Shown here piece after piece: positions 54,378 through 64,000 of a stretch of DNA of 64,000 nt. Under the pieces are notes generated by a model that was not told the origin of the DNA, ran no database searches, and saw only the letters and a list, made by a program, of their open reading frames with translations. How positions within the stretch are numbered: position 1 is the stretch's first letter; every line of letters begins with the position of its first letter. The translations under genes were made by a program, and so were the position numbers. Location: positions 496,001 through 560,000 of the forward strand of contig SRSI01000055.1 in NCBI GenBank assembly GCA_005656395.1, read 5' to 3'. The stretch is from Strongyloides papillosus (lineage: Eukaryota; Nematoda; Chromadorea; Rhabditida; Strongyloididae).

Positions 54378-55113
54378 ATGGAACAATTTAATGTAATTTT
54401 ACTGGCATGGAATAAATTCATCAAATGACATATGTTGTGATATTAATAGTAGCCACGCGGAATTTTTTTCGTTGCAAAAAGCTTATAAAAAATTATCTAT
54501 AACCCACAAATTTTATAAAAAGGCCAGTTTTAGCATATGACAAAATCTATCATGACACACTTCGGTGAGCTGACTCTTTCCCTTTGTCTATTATTTTTTA
54601 TATTTCAACTATATCTAAAGATTTCAAAATTGTTTTGTACTAGAAAACGTCACAAATGTCCATGTTATATTCATATATAAATACTTCTGATGCCATTTTT
54701 AGATACGAATCCTTAAAAAAATATGTAATTATTCTTATATTGTATATTATAAGGTAGAAATTATATTGAAAAAATGCAGCCCTTCATCAAGTCTAGTTGA
54801 TGCAAATAATTTTTTTAGAAAAGATCACACAAACTGTATTAGTAGATGAATATCGTAAATTATATTTAATAAATTTTATGCCTTCTATTTGTTATAAATT
54901 TGTTATTCACGCGAAATATTAACCGAGTATCTATCAAATATTGTCTGCGAAACTTAGTAACAAAAGTAAGTGTGTTGGTAAATTTAAAGTTTCTATATCG
55001 TGTTGTTTTCAGATTTTATGGAAAGGATTAGTAGAAATGATCTTAAGATCAATAATAGATTACGTATGATACAATTAAAAAGATCTGGTTCTGTGAAATT
55101 ATTATATAAGTGA
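54378..55113 (+). pseudogene. Small secreted cysteine protein pseudogene, unit 3
   Basis: Start (ATGGAACAATTTAATGTAATTTTA) and exon 1 are homologous to units 1-2, but about 180 bp of unrelated sequence (roughly 54402-54582) interrupts the signal-peptide codons. Further stops and frameshifts occur (for example a TAA after TTCATATA near 54680, and TTGTACTAGAAAACG). Exon 2 (CTTCTATTTGTTATAAATTTG... TTAGTAACAAAAGTAAGTGT) and exon 3 (after TTTTCAG, ATTACGTATGATACAATTAAAAAGATC) remain recognisable. Not functional. Confidence 0.82.
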
Positions 55114-55479
55114 TCAATAAAAACACTAGTAAGTTATTAAAGATAAAAATATTGAAGGAATTTTCAATAAAATAATTTTGGCTTATCGCTAAAAGACAAA
55201 ATGTTGTTTATAATAACTTTTTATAAAATTTGCAAAATATTTTAAGTAAAAACAAAATAAAGTTAAATGTTAAACTATTTTTAGTTTTTTAAAACTATGC
55301 TTAGTTGAAGTATTTATAAAATATCTTAACCGACCCTTAAAAAGATTCCAAACTGTAATAAATTTCTATTTTATATTTATTTTTAACGCGTTTAAACTTA
55401 ATCTCCTTGACATGAAAAAGAGAAGAATCTTACTGTACAGATTATTTTATTGATCTTGACTTGGATAAGAATCAATATA

Positions 55480-56054
55480 TTAGGTTGTTCAACTGAAAAT
55501 GTCGCTTTTACTGTTAGAGCTAGAGATATAAAAGATACATTTTTAGTCGAACAATATAATATTTATGACTTTTAAGTGATTGGATACAGTTTCAACAATG
55601 ACATCTAATTCATCTGCGAGCTCCTGAACAATTATTCTTAGATTTGGTTCCACCATTATCGTTTTCAGAGCATTTACTTCGCGAGAATTCCTCTTTCGTT
55701 GAAGACTCATATATCTATTCTGAAATTTCTAGAACCAACGTTGTATGGTTCGTTCGTTAGTAGACACTTGGCCAAATTTTTTACTAACTTTCATTGAAGT
55801 TTTGACATCTGCTTGACCAAGTTTGAACTCGTACAAGTAGATTGATCGAAAATCCATTTTTGACAGAACATCTTTTTAAGATAATAACAACTTCATAATA
55901 GTTGAAAACAAAATGCAAAAATATGACACTGGTAGCCCTTAATTTGCTCTACAAAATGGTATATATCTTGTAGCGATATGTGAACGTATAAGAAAATTAT
56001 CATCGTTTAAAAATTGACTATCATAAAAGCGACATTTTCAGTTGAAAAACCTAA
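55480..56054 (-). mobile_element. Mariner-derived MITE carrying helix-turn-helix region, copy 1
   Basis: 575 bp between inverted ends (TTAGGTTGTTCAACTGAAAATGTCGCTTTTA and its complement) and flanked by TA (55478-55479 and 55055+1000, i.e. 56055-56056). On the minus strand an N-terminal mariner transposase piece is readable: MDFRSIYLYEFKLGQADVKT, then TIQRWFQKFQN, then VQELADELDVIVETVSNHLK, after which the sequence jumps to the terminal region with no catalytic domain. Internal frameshifts are present. The sister unit at about 60205 shows the empty site (AAAAATATTTATAACC), proving insertion after unit duplication. Confidence 0.9.
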
Positions 56055-56306
56055 TATTTATAACTAATTTTTTTGTATAAAACAATTAACTTGTTTCGTT
56101 AATATGTAATATATTTCAATTAATCTATGATTAAATGTTTTGGAAAATAATCAAAAAACATAAAAGTCATATATATTATGTATTATTTAAACAATTAAGA
56201 ATTTCATTAATTTTAAAGACATACCAAAAAGAGGCAATATTATATAAACAATTTAAATAAAAGTTATATCTAGTAATTTATGTAATTTCTTGAATATATT
56301 TAACAT

Positions 56307-57443
56307 TTAATCTTCTATTTCTGTTATATTACTTTCAATAATTTCTTTCAAGTAATGTCTGTGTGCTTTGTCGGCGTATTTTTTAATTCTATCATATATA
56401 GTTTTACAATCTTTTTTAAAACTATTATCGTAATCCCATAGTTTTAAAAAATCAGAACTTCTACATATTCTTTCATCTGATAAAAATCTTCTTTTAAATA
56501 CATTTTTACGTTTTTTAAATTCCTTTTGTTTCCAAGCATGATGAAATAAATCATCATTACAAAATTTCCAATCAGAAAGCCAACCATCTCTTGCCCACCT
56601 CTTTTTAGATAATTTTCTAACTATTTTTATCTTTCCTCCTTCATATGTGTGATAATTAGTATCATTTGGAGTTTCATCCATTAAATTTAAAACATATCTC
56701 ATACATGAAACAAATAGCATATTTTCGTCAAATCCTACTGCATAATTGTATATTTTCATACATTGTAGATATTTTTTACGATGTTCTACAGTTCCTATGA
56801 AATCAACAAAAACTGGTTGAAGAGCAACATTATCTCTACCATCATTAGTTTTAGGCATTTTATATTCATAATCAGCAAACAATTTTAAGAAACTTCTGGT
56901 GTATAATGTATTTCTTATAATATAACTTCCTGCCATTATTTCATAATTAAATGTTCTATCATAAAATAAAATATCTTCTCCATCTTTTGGAAGGTAATTT
57001 TTTAATCTGTGTACTGGATTAATTACACCAATATCACCATCAATAAATACAATGTATTTAATTTCATTCTTATATTTCTGTGCAAAATTAGCAACTATAC
57101 AATGCCTCCGAAACATAAAATCTCTATAATGACAGTTATAACTAAATTCTGAAACCTTTTCTTGACGTAATATTACAAAATTATAATTGTAATGCCAAGA
57201 GTAACATTTAACGGTTTCTATTGCTTGTTCGTAATTATATTCTGATGCACTTTTAACTACCATAACAATTGTAATTTGATGAGGGTGTAATATATCTTTT
57301 ACTGAATTATCAGTAGTTTTATTAACATTGTCAATATTATCATGATATATATCATTAATAACAATAACTGTCGTTTGATATAATATTGAAAATATTAACA
57401 AAATTAAAAAAAATAATAGTAAATGACGAATAAACGATTTCAT
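56307..57443 (-). CDS. DUF273 glycosyltransferase-like type II membrane protein, unit 3
   Basis: Single exon, 378 aa. Signal anchor about 8-28, then the same blocks as unit 2, including FIDGDIGVINP (DGD at about 135-137), FYDRTFNYEIMAGS, GRDNVALQPVF and RWARDGWLSDWKFCNDDLFHHAWK. The stem region (about 30-60) and C-terminus differ from the others by small indels and substitutions, while the core is almost unchanged. Convergent with a dead small-protein gene, so it has survived without its unit partner. Confidence 0.88.
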   Translation of the reverse strand: MKSFIRHLLLFFLILLIFSILYQTTVIVINDIYHDNIDNVNKTTDNSVKDILHPHQITIVMVVKSASEYNYEQAIETVKCYSWHYNYNFVILRQEKVSEFSYNCHYRDFMFRRHCIVANFAQKYKNEIKYIVFIDGDIGVINPVHRLKNYLPKDGEDILFYDRTFNYEIMAGSYIIRNTLYTRSFLKLFADYEYKMPKTNDGRDNVALQPVFVDFIGTVEHRKKYLQCMKIYNYAVGFDENMLFVSCMRYVLNLMDETPNDTNYHTYEGGKIKIVRKLSKKRWARDGWLSDWKFCNDDLFHHAWKQKEFKKRKNVFKRRFLSDERICRSSDFLKLWDYDNSFKKDCKTIYDRIKKYADKAHRHYLKEIIESNITEIED

Positions 57444-57549
57444 AATTTAGAATATTACAATATTTTTTAAAAACAATTCTATTTATCTTCTTGTACACTT
57501 TTATGAAAATTAAGTCTATAATAAAACAAAATAAAAAAACTTTTTCTTC

Positions 57550-58470
57550 ACCTCAACTCTTTTCAAAAAAAAAACCATTCTTTATAAGTAAATATATAAA
57601 AGACGTGTTTATTTCTAACTAAAGGGGTTGAATAAGTTTCAGATATTTGTAACCAAAGTTGGTTCAATTATTCTTTAAAACACCTTATTTTGATTTCTTT
57701 TTTAGAATATTTTTGTACATAAGAGAACTTTCTTTATTTCATAAAATGAGATAGTTTAGATAATATTAAAATATCTATTTCCAGAGTAGGGAAGAAACAT
57801 ATTTTCAAAGGCATTAACTATAAACTAGTCAAATAATATAATAAAGAGTGATGATCATTTAAAAAAAATTTATATAGCTATAAACTAATGAAAACGTAAT
57901 AAGAATTGATGAAAATAAATTTATGTATAAATCATAATCTAAATTAAAAATGAGGGTCTAACGAAGTTCATTGAATTGCAAAGAGAAAAGTTATGCTAAC
58001 TTAAATGTCTATTTTTTCACTATTCTTCATTTTTTTCATAAAATCTAATTTTCTCTTCAGCATAAATTTCTTTAAACTTAATCGATCTTTCAATTGAGTG
58101 GTTAATAGATTTATTCTTTTTCAATTGAGTACGGAAAAGGGTCTCTAAAATTTTGATCATAATCAGCCAAATTATTTTTTAAAAGACATCTCTTTTTTAG
58201 ACACTTTTTAGTATAATTTTGCCTTTTAAATAAATTTTCTAAAAGAAAAATGAAATAAGAGGGTTTAGAGTCTATTAGAAAGGTGTAATCCCAGAATACT
58301 GAGGAAACATAGTATTAAAGAAATTGATTTCTAATCCGTCAAATTATGGACCAATCAATGGTGGTAGATTTTATTTAAGCAATTCTAAATAGAATATGTA
58401 GAAAGGTTAATCAAACCCATGCCTCTGTTTCGATTCTAAATATTTTTATAATATATAAAATGAACACCTA
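57550..58470 (+). repeat. R repeat, unit 3
   Basis: Clean representative of R: CTCAACTCTTTTC, AGTAAATATATAAAAGACGTGTTTATTTC, GGGGTTGAATAAGTTTCAGATATTTG, GAGTGATGATCATTTAAA, AAAAATGAGGGTCTAACGAAGTTCATTG, TTCTCTTCAGCATAAATTTCTT, GGTGTAATCCCAGAATACTG, GTAGAAAGGTTAATCAAACCCATGCCTC. No ORF of note; ends are not inverted repeats. Confidence 0.75.
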
Positions 58471-59232
58471 AAAAAATAAACATATATTATTTATACAATA
58501 TGTTGTATTTTTCCCACCTGAAAAATAAAAATTTTCTAACAGGTATAGAATTTTATTACATTTCATAAGATTAATCAACAGATTAAAATTTAAAAGATTC
58601 TTAATATTAAAAATGCTAAGATACTTTTTAAATTCCTAAAAATAGATTATATAGGGTTTAATTGTATACCACCTATTGCAACGACAAGCTATAAATAGCC
58701 AAGAATAAGGTACAAGCTGATAGATAGAGATCATCTAATAAGGTAATTTAGTGTTTATACCGTTTAATTCACCTCTATCGTATAGTATTTTTTACCAAAA
58801 AAATCTTTAAAAATAGTTCCTTGCTTATAATTTCATCTTAATTGCTAAACTAGGGATTAACAGATTTATCAAAATTTGTTATTTTTTATTTTTGTGTGTA
58901 CTAACTTCATATTTTGTTAAAATTTTGTTTACATAAATTCCACATAATGTTTTGAAAAAATAAAATTATTTTTCAATAGTAGATTAATAAAAATATGTTT
59001 AAATTAAATATTATTATTTTTTTGAATTAAGCGAAATAGTCTTTAAAATAAACTTATATTTGGTAATCTAAAAAATGTATTTGAAATATCAAAAATGATG
59101 TATTAATTTATAGTATCTAACAAAAATCCACACTAGAAAATAAAAATTTGTAAGAAATTATTTATGAAAAGTTGTTATTCAATATCAAAATAATGTATAA
59201 AAAATTCATTCTAATTGAACTATCGAAAAATA

Positions 59233-59778
59233 ATGAGGTAATTAAATATAGTTCTTAGTTTAACTATTATTTTTTATATTTCAATTATATCTAAATGTCT
59301 CAAAATTTCTTGTGTTGGAAAATGTCACAGAGGACCATGTTATCTTTATATGAACCCTTACGGAAAAACTTTTAAGTTCAAAGTTTGAAAAGAATTGTTC
59401 AGATACTCCCTTGTTATTCAATATAAAGTAGAAACCATGGTAAGAAAATCATGCATTTGTCCTCGAAAACTAATGAAAGCGAAGAATTACATTAGAAATA
59501 ATATTCCTTAAAGCATAATAGTAGATCAAACTTCTTAATCATAGTTAATAAAATTCTAGCTGATATTTATTATAGACTTAATAAACAAACAAAATACCTA
59601 TCAAATACCTATCTGATGTTATCTGCTAAACTTAAGGACAAGAAAAAATGCAAAAAGTAATTTTTTAATTTATATTATTTTTACAGAATTTGTTAGTTTG
59701 TTTAGAAAAAATTTTAATGTTAGCAATCTTAAACCATATTTGCCACAATTAAGAAGACAACCACTAAAATTATTCTAA
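59233..59778 (+). pseudogene. Small secreted cysteine protein pseudogene, unit 4
   Basis: The start ATG is followed by a stop at codon 3 (ATG AGG TAA). Otherwise exon 1 keeps the paralogous text: CLKISCVGK, the GPCYLYMNPYG segment, and a stop (TGA) where the others encode Leu-Lys near 59385. Exon 2 (GACTTAATAAACAAAC... CTTAAGGACAAGAAAAAATGC) and exon 3 (after TTTTTACAG, CCACAATTAAGAAGACAACC) are recognisable up to the conserved end at 59778. Decay is independent of that in unit 3. Confidence 0.85.
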
Positions 59779-60464
59779 AAATGAAAATATATGAAGAAAC
59801 GTTCAATAAAATATTTTTGACTTACCAGAAAAAGTCAAAGAATTGTTTTTTACATCTTTTTAAATATAATTAGGTGTACTTTTAATGATTCTTATTAAAT
59901 TCAGAAATAGCTGTACAATATAGAATTGTTTTTGCAATAAGATATAACTTTTATATTGGTTTTATCAAATTTTCATAAGATTCTAGATAAAAACAAAATA
60001 AAGTTAAATTTTCAACTATTTTTAATTTTTTTAAATTATGTTTTGTTGAAGAATTTATAAAATATCTTAACTGACGCTTAAAAGGATTCCAAATTGTAAT
60101 AAATTACCATAATGTTTATTTTTAAGAAGTTTTGACTTGATTTCCTTGACTTGAAATAAAAAAGAATCTTTTTTACCGATTATTTTATTGATCTTTAACT
60201 TGGATAAGAATCAAAAATATTTATAACCAATTTTTTGTATAAAACAATTAACTTGTTTTGTTAATATGTAATCTACTTCAATTAATCTATGATTAAATGT
60301 TTTGGAAAATAATCAAAAAACATGGAAACCACATATATTATGTATTTTAGTGGATAATTAAGTTTTTTTTATTAATTTTGAAGACACATCAAAAAGAGGC
60401 AATAAAAAATAAACAATTTTAGTAAAAGTTATATCTAATTATCTATGTAATTTCCATAACATAT

Positions 60465-61610
60465 TTAATCTTCTATTTTTGTTACATTACTTTCATGAAG
60501 TTCTTTCACATGTTGATTGTACGCACCTTCAACGTATGATTTAACATCATAATCTATAGCTTTGCAACTCTTTTGAAAAGACTTATCGTAATCCCATAAT
60601 TTCAAAAAATCAGAACCTTTACATTTTTTTTTATTAGCTAAAAATCTTCTTTTAAATACAATTCTATGTTTTTTAATTTCTTCTTGTTTCCAAGCATGAT
60701 GAAATAGGTCATAATTACAAAATTTCCAATCAGAAAGCCAACCATCTCTTGCCCACCTCTTTTTAGATAATTTTCTAAGTATTTTTATCTTTCCTCCTTC
60801 ATATGTGTGATAATTAGTATCATTTGGAGTTTCATCCATTAAATTTAAAACATATCTCATACATGAAACAAAAAGCATATTTTGATCATAACCTATTGCA
60901 TAATTGTATATTTTCATACATTGTAGATATTTGTTACGGTGTTCTACGGTCCCAATGAAATCAGCAAAGACTGCTTGAAGAGCAACATTATCTCTACCAT
61001 CATTAGATTCCGGCATTTTTTTTTCATAATCGGCAAAAAATCTTATGAAATTTCTAGTGTATAACGTATTCCTTATAATATAACTTCCTGCCATTATTTC
61101 ATAATTAAATGTTCTATCATAAAATAAAATATCTTCTCCATCTTTTGGAAGGTAATTCTCTAATCTGTGTACTGGATTAACCACACCAATATCACCATCA
61201 ATAAATACAATGTATTTTATTTCGTTTTTATATTTTTGTGCATAATTAGCAACTATACAATGCCTACGAAACATAAAATCTTCATAATGACAGTTATAAC
61301 TAAATTCTGGAACTTTTTCTTGACGTAATATTACAAAAGTATAATTGTAATGCCAGGAATAACATTTAACGGTTTGTATTGCTTGGTCATAATTACCTTC
61401 TGAGTCGCTTTCAATTACCATAACTATAGCAATTTGGTGTGGGTGTAATATATCTTTTACCAAAATATCATTAGTTGTATTAACAATGTCGAGATTATCA
61501 TAGATATCATAATATGTATCGTCAATAAAAGTAACTATTATTAGATATAATATTGAAAATATTAATAAAATTAAAAAAATTATTAATAAATGACGAATAA
61601 ACGATTTCAT
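60465..61610 (-). CDS. DUF273 glycosyltransferase-like type II membrane protein, unit 4
   Basis: Single exon, 381 aa, collinear with unit 2 over its whole length. Signal anchor 8-28; DGD at about 138-140 in IVFIDGDIGVVNP; FYDRTFNYEIMAGS; GRDNVALQAVFADF; RWARDGWLSDWKFCNYDLFHHAWK. The substrate-side segment RNFIRFFADYEKKMPESNDG differs from RSFLKYFADYEYKMPKTNNG in unit 2. The reading AVFADFIGTVEHRNKYLQ is shared with the unit 1 pseudogene, while units 2 and 3 share PVFVDF, which hints at gene conversion or at the order of duplication. Confidence 0.88.
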   Translation of the reverse strand: MKSFIRHLLIIFLILLIFSILYLIIVTFIDDTYYDIYDNLDIVNTTNDILVKDILHPHQIAIVMVIESDSEGNYDQAIQTVKCYSWHYNYTFVILRQEKVPEFSYNCHYEDFMFRRHCIVANYAQKYKNEIKYIVFIDGDIGVVNPVHRLENYLPKDGEDILFYDRTFNYEIMAGSYIIRNTLYTRNFIRFFADYEKKMPESNDGRDNVALQAVFADFIGTVEHRNKYLQCMKIYNYAIGYDQNMLFVSCMRYVLNLMDETPNDTNYHTYEGGKIKILRKLSKKRWARDGWLSDWKFCNYDLFHHAWKQEEIKKHRIVFKRRFLANKKKCKGSDFLKLWDYDKSFQKSCKAIDYDVKSYVEGAYNQHVKELHESNVTKIED

Positions 61611-61724
61611 AATTTAGAATATTTACAATATTTATTTCCAAAAACAATTTTATTTATCTTCTTGAACACTCTAATTAAAATTAAATCTGTAATAAAAAGA
61701 AATAAAAAAAATCTCGTCTTTTCA

Positions 61725-62640
61725 TAACCTTTTTAAATCGAACTGATTTTTATGAGTATAGATCTAAATGATATATTTTTTCTATATTTGAGGGGATGTA
61801 TAAAGATAAAACATTTGTGGCCAAAATCGGTCAAGCTATTCTTTAAAAAAATATCCTTTTCAACATTTTTTATTTTAGATTTTTAGAAAAGATAACTTTT
61901 GTTAAATTAATAAAATGAGATGATTTATACTATATTAAAAGGATCTAATATCTAAATGGTGGAAGCACATCAATCTATGATATTAATTGAAAATTAGCTA
62001 AATTATGGACTAAATAGTGATAACCATTTAAAACAAATTAAAATTTTAGTCGCTATAACATAATCAAAATATTGTAAAAAAAACAATCAAATATAACTAT
62101 AAGGATTACAGTCTAACTTAAAAATGAGGTTCTAACGAGGTTCATTGTATAGTAAAGAAGAAAGTTATATTAGTTAAAATGTCAATTTTTCCATTGTTCT
62201 TTATTTTCTTATGAAATTTAATTTTATCTTAAGCATAAGATTCTTCTATCTTGTTCGATTTTTATGATTAAATTGTAAAAAAATGTATGTTTTTATATCT
62301 TAATGGGGAAGAAAGGTCTAAAATTTCTGGTCAATAATTTTTACTATTTATTTTTTAGAAAATATCTCTTTTTTAGAAATTTTTAAGTATGGTTATTAAT
62401 TTAAATATTTTTTTTAAAAGTAAAACGAAATAAGATTTTTTATAACTCATTAGAAAGGTGTGATCCCAGAATACCGTAGAATCACAGTATTAAAAAAATT
62501 ATTGCAAATTGGTCAACTCATGAAGCAATGGGTGATGATAGTTTTTATTTGAAAAATTCTAAGAAGAGTGCGTTGAAAGGTTAAACAAAGCCATAGGGAG
62601 GCATGGTCTTCCGTTGGTTCTATACAATATTTAAAAAAAT
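61725..62640 (+). repeat. R repeat, unit 4
   Basis: Landmarks: CTTTTCATAACCTTTTTAAATC, TTTGAGGGGATGTATAAAGATAAAACATTTGTGGCC, GTGATAACCATTTAAA, CGCTATAACATAATCAAAATA, AAAAATGAGGTTCTAACGAGGTTCATTG, GGTGTGATCCCAGAATACCG, GCGTTGAAAGGTTAAACAAAGCCAT, end GGAGGCATGGTCTTC. A minus-strand ORF at 62513-62740 is not conserved in the other copies. Confidence 0.75.
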
Positions 62641-62977
62641 ACATAAAAAAATATACACAAATCTGTATAAAATGTAGCAATCGGTCGCACTTAAAAAAAT
62701 CAAATTTTTCAAGCAGGTGTGAAATTCCATTACACTTCATGAAAATTATTTAAAAGTCAAAAATTAAAGATCAAAATTCCTAAAGGTGCAAATCCCAAGA
62801 TACATTCTAAAATCTAAAATAAATTATGGAGAGTGTGATCATGAATCATCTGTGGTAATGGAAGGCTATAGATTACTTAAAAAGGAAGTAAAAGTTGTAT
62901 GGTGTAGATACCTAAAATGTAATTAAGTTGGCATATCATTTATTTTACCTCTATTGTTTCGTGTCGTTTACTAAATA

Positions 62978-63547
62978 TTAGGTTGTTCAACTGAAAATGT
63001 CGCTTTTATGATAGTCAATTTTTAAATGATGATAATATTCTTATATGTTCACATATCGCTACAAGATATATACCATTTTGTAGAGCAAAACAAGGACTAT
63101 AAGTATCATATTTTTGCATTTTGCTTTAAACTATAATAAAGTTGTTATTATCTTAAAAAGATGTCAAAAATAGATTTTCGATCAATCTACATGTAAAAGT
63201 TCAAACTTGGCCAAGCAGAAGCCAAAACTTCAATGAAAGTTAGTGAAGCATTTGGCCAAGGGTCTACTAACAAACAGACCATACAACGTTGGTTCCAGAA
63301 ATTTCAGAATGGATATATGAGTCTTCAACGAAAGGGAATTCTCGCGAAGTAAATGCTCTTGAAAACGAAAATGGTGGAACCAAATCTAAGAATAACTGTT
63401 CAGGAGCTCGCAGATGAATTGGATGTCATTGTTGAAACTGTATCCAATCACTTAAAAGTCTTAAATATTATATCGTTCGACTAAAAATGTATCTTTTATA
63501 TCTTTAGCTCTAACAGTAAAAGCGACATTTTCAGTTGAACAACCTAA
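62978..63547 (+). mobile_element. Mariner-derived MITE carrying helix-turn-helix region, copy 2
   Basis: 570 bp, opposite orientation to the copy at 55480, same terminal repeats, TA on both sides (62976-62977 and 63548-63549). On the plus strand the same transposase N-terminal piece is readable (FGQGSTNKQTIQRWFQKFQN, VQELADELDVIVETVSNHLK) with its own frameshift near 63345. It passes into the terminal region at the same point as copy 1. The homologous empty sites in units 1 and 2 read TTTACTAAATAAAG (about 49560) and TTTATTAAGTAGAA (about 53940). Confidence 0.9.
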
Positions 63548-64000
63548 TAAAATCTAAAGAAGTATTTTCGCCGTTTATAATTCTATTTTACTTTATACAA
63601 TAGGGCCTGAACAGATTCGTCAAAACTTGTCTTTTTTTATTTTTTTGTATATATTAACCACATAGTTTGTAAAGATTCTGTTCTAGTAATTTCTATATAA
63701 TAATTCAAAAATATAATAAATTAAATAGTAAATCATTAAAAAATGTGTTGAAATTAAATGTTAATTGTTCTGAATTAAGCAAACTGATGATTGAAATTAT
63801 ATTGTATTTGAAATCTTATTGATTATGTATTAATCTATGATATTTATAGTGATCCATATTAAAAAATGAAATATTTGTAAAAAATTATTTACAAAAAGTT
63901 GTTATTCAATATTACTATAATATAAAGAAGATTGATTCTAACTAAAATATAAGAAAATAGTTATCAAGATCTCTTGACTGTTTTAAATCTAATGATGCAG
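63548..64000. other. Start of a fifth array unit
   Basis: From about 63646 the sequence follows the promoter segment of the small secreted gene in units 1-4 (TATATTAACCACATAG, AATAGTAAATCATTAAAAAATGTGTT, GTTGTTATTCAATATTACTATAATATAAAGA, then GATTCTAACT). The gene itself would begin close to the window end; no ATG matching the family start is seen before 64000. Confidence 0.7.

Larger units (their letters stand above)
54042..58893. repeat. Tandem array unit 3
   Basis: About 4.85 kb. Small secreted gene decayed and split by an insertion, a mariner MITE at 55480, DUF273 gene intact, R repeat. Without the two insertions the unit is about 4.1 kb. Remaining gaps are AT-rich. Confidence 0.88.
58894..63645. 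repeat. Tandem array unit 4
   Basis: About 4.75 kb: small secreted gene decayed, DUF273 gene intact, R repeat, mariner MITE at 62978. About 4.18 kb without the MITE. The gaps 59779-60464 and 62641-62977 are AT-rich and homologous to other units. Confidence 0.88.

Noticed and set aside
62513..62740. 75-codon minus-strand ORF in unit 4
   Set aside because: Spans the end of the R repeat; frame not preserved in sister units.
1..64000. CRISPR array, bacterial operons or ribosome-binding sites
   Set aside because: The window is eukaryotic: spliced genes with GT..AG introns and nematode families. The only short tandem array is the 188-bp satellite, which has no spacer structure.

Overview
The window is AT-rich eukaryotic DNA from a nematode, most likely the Strongyloides/Parastrongyloides clade (clade IV). 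The reasons are the very high A+T content, introns of only about 36-45 bp with GT..AG ends, single-exon or few-exon genes, and nematode-restricted families: Str-type chemoreceptors, small ShKT-like secreted proteins, a DUF19-like protein and DUF273 glycosyltransferase-like proteins. The genus is inferred, not proven.

Layout. 1-1065: tandem ~188 bp satellite running off the left edge. 1430-9290: a 2.2 kb block (four-helix membrane protein plus opposite-strand chemoreceptor) present twice, with a third decayed chemoreceptor to the left and a 2.3 kb degenerate inverted repeat between the two blocks. 9433-11622: two conserved minus-strand genes, a CDK1-like kinase with a divergent PSTAIRE helix and a Zip3/RNF212/ZHP-type meiotic RING protein. 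12250-22200: a ~5.9 kb tandem duplication of chemoreceptor + two-domain ShKT-like secreted protein + second ShKT-like protein. Two copies of a dispersed ~0.9 kb repeat (called R here) lie tail to tail at the junction. 22330-22915: a hAT-type MITE with a perfect 8-bp target duplication. 23944-38200: sparse genes (a four-exon membrane protein, small or unknown proteins, a myristoylated one-helix protein, a frameshifted DUF19-like gene) mixed with decayed mariner and Ty3 remnants. 38200-39971: a cholinesterase-like protein lacking its catalytic residues.

41167-64000: a tandem array of ~4.1-4.4 kb units. Each unit carries a small three-exon secreted cysteine protein (+), convergent with a single-exon type II membrane DUF273 protein (-), followed by an R repeat. 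Unit 1 has an intact small gene and a dead DUF273 gene; unit 2 has both intact; units 3 and 4 have a dead small gene and an intact DUF273 gene. Unit 1 is interrupted by a complete DIRS-type tyrosine-recombinase retrotransposon (43989-48320). Its inverted termini, internal complementary region, RT/RNase H ORF and recombinase ORF can all be read directly, and the neighbouring units show the empty site. Two mariner-derived MITEs carrying only the transposase helix-turn-helix region sit in units 3 and 4, again with empty sites in sister units.

I see no tRNA, rRNA or CRISPR. The strongest findings are the structurally complete DIRS element with its paralogous empty site, the birth-and-death array pairing a secreted protein with a DUF273 enzyme-like protein, and the R repeat family that recurs at two unrelated gene duplications.
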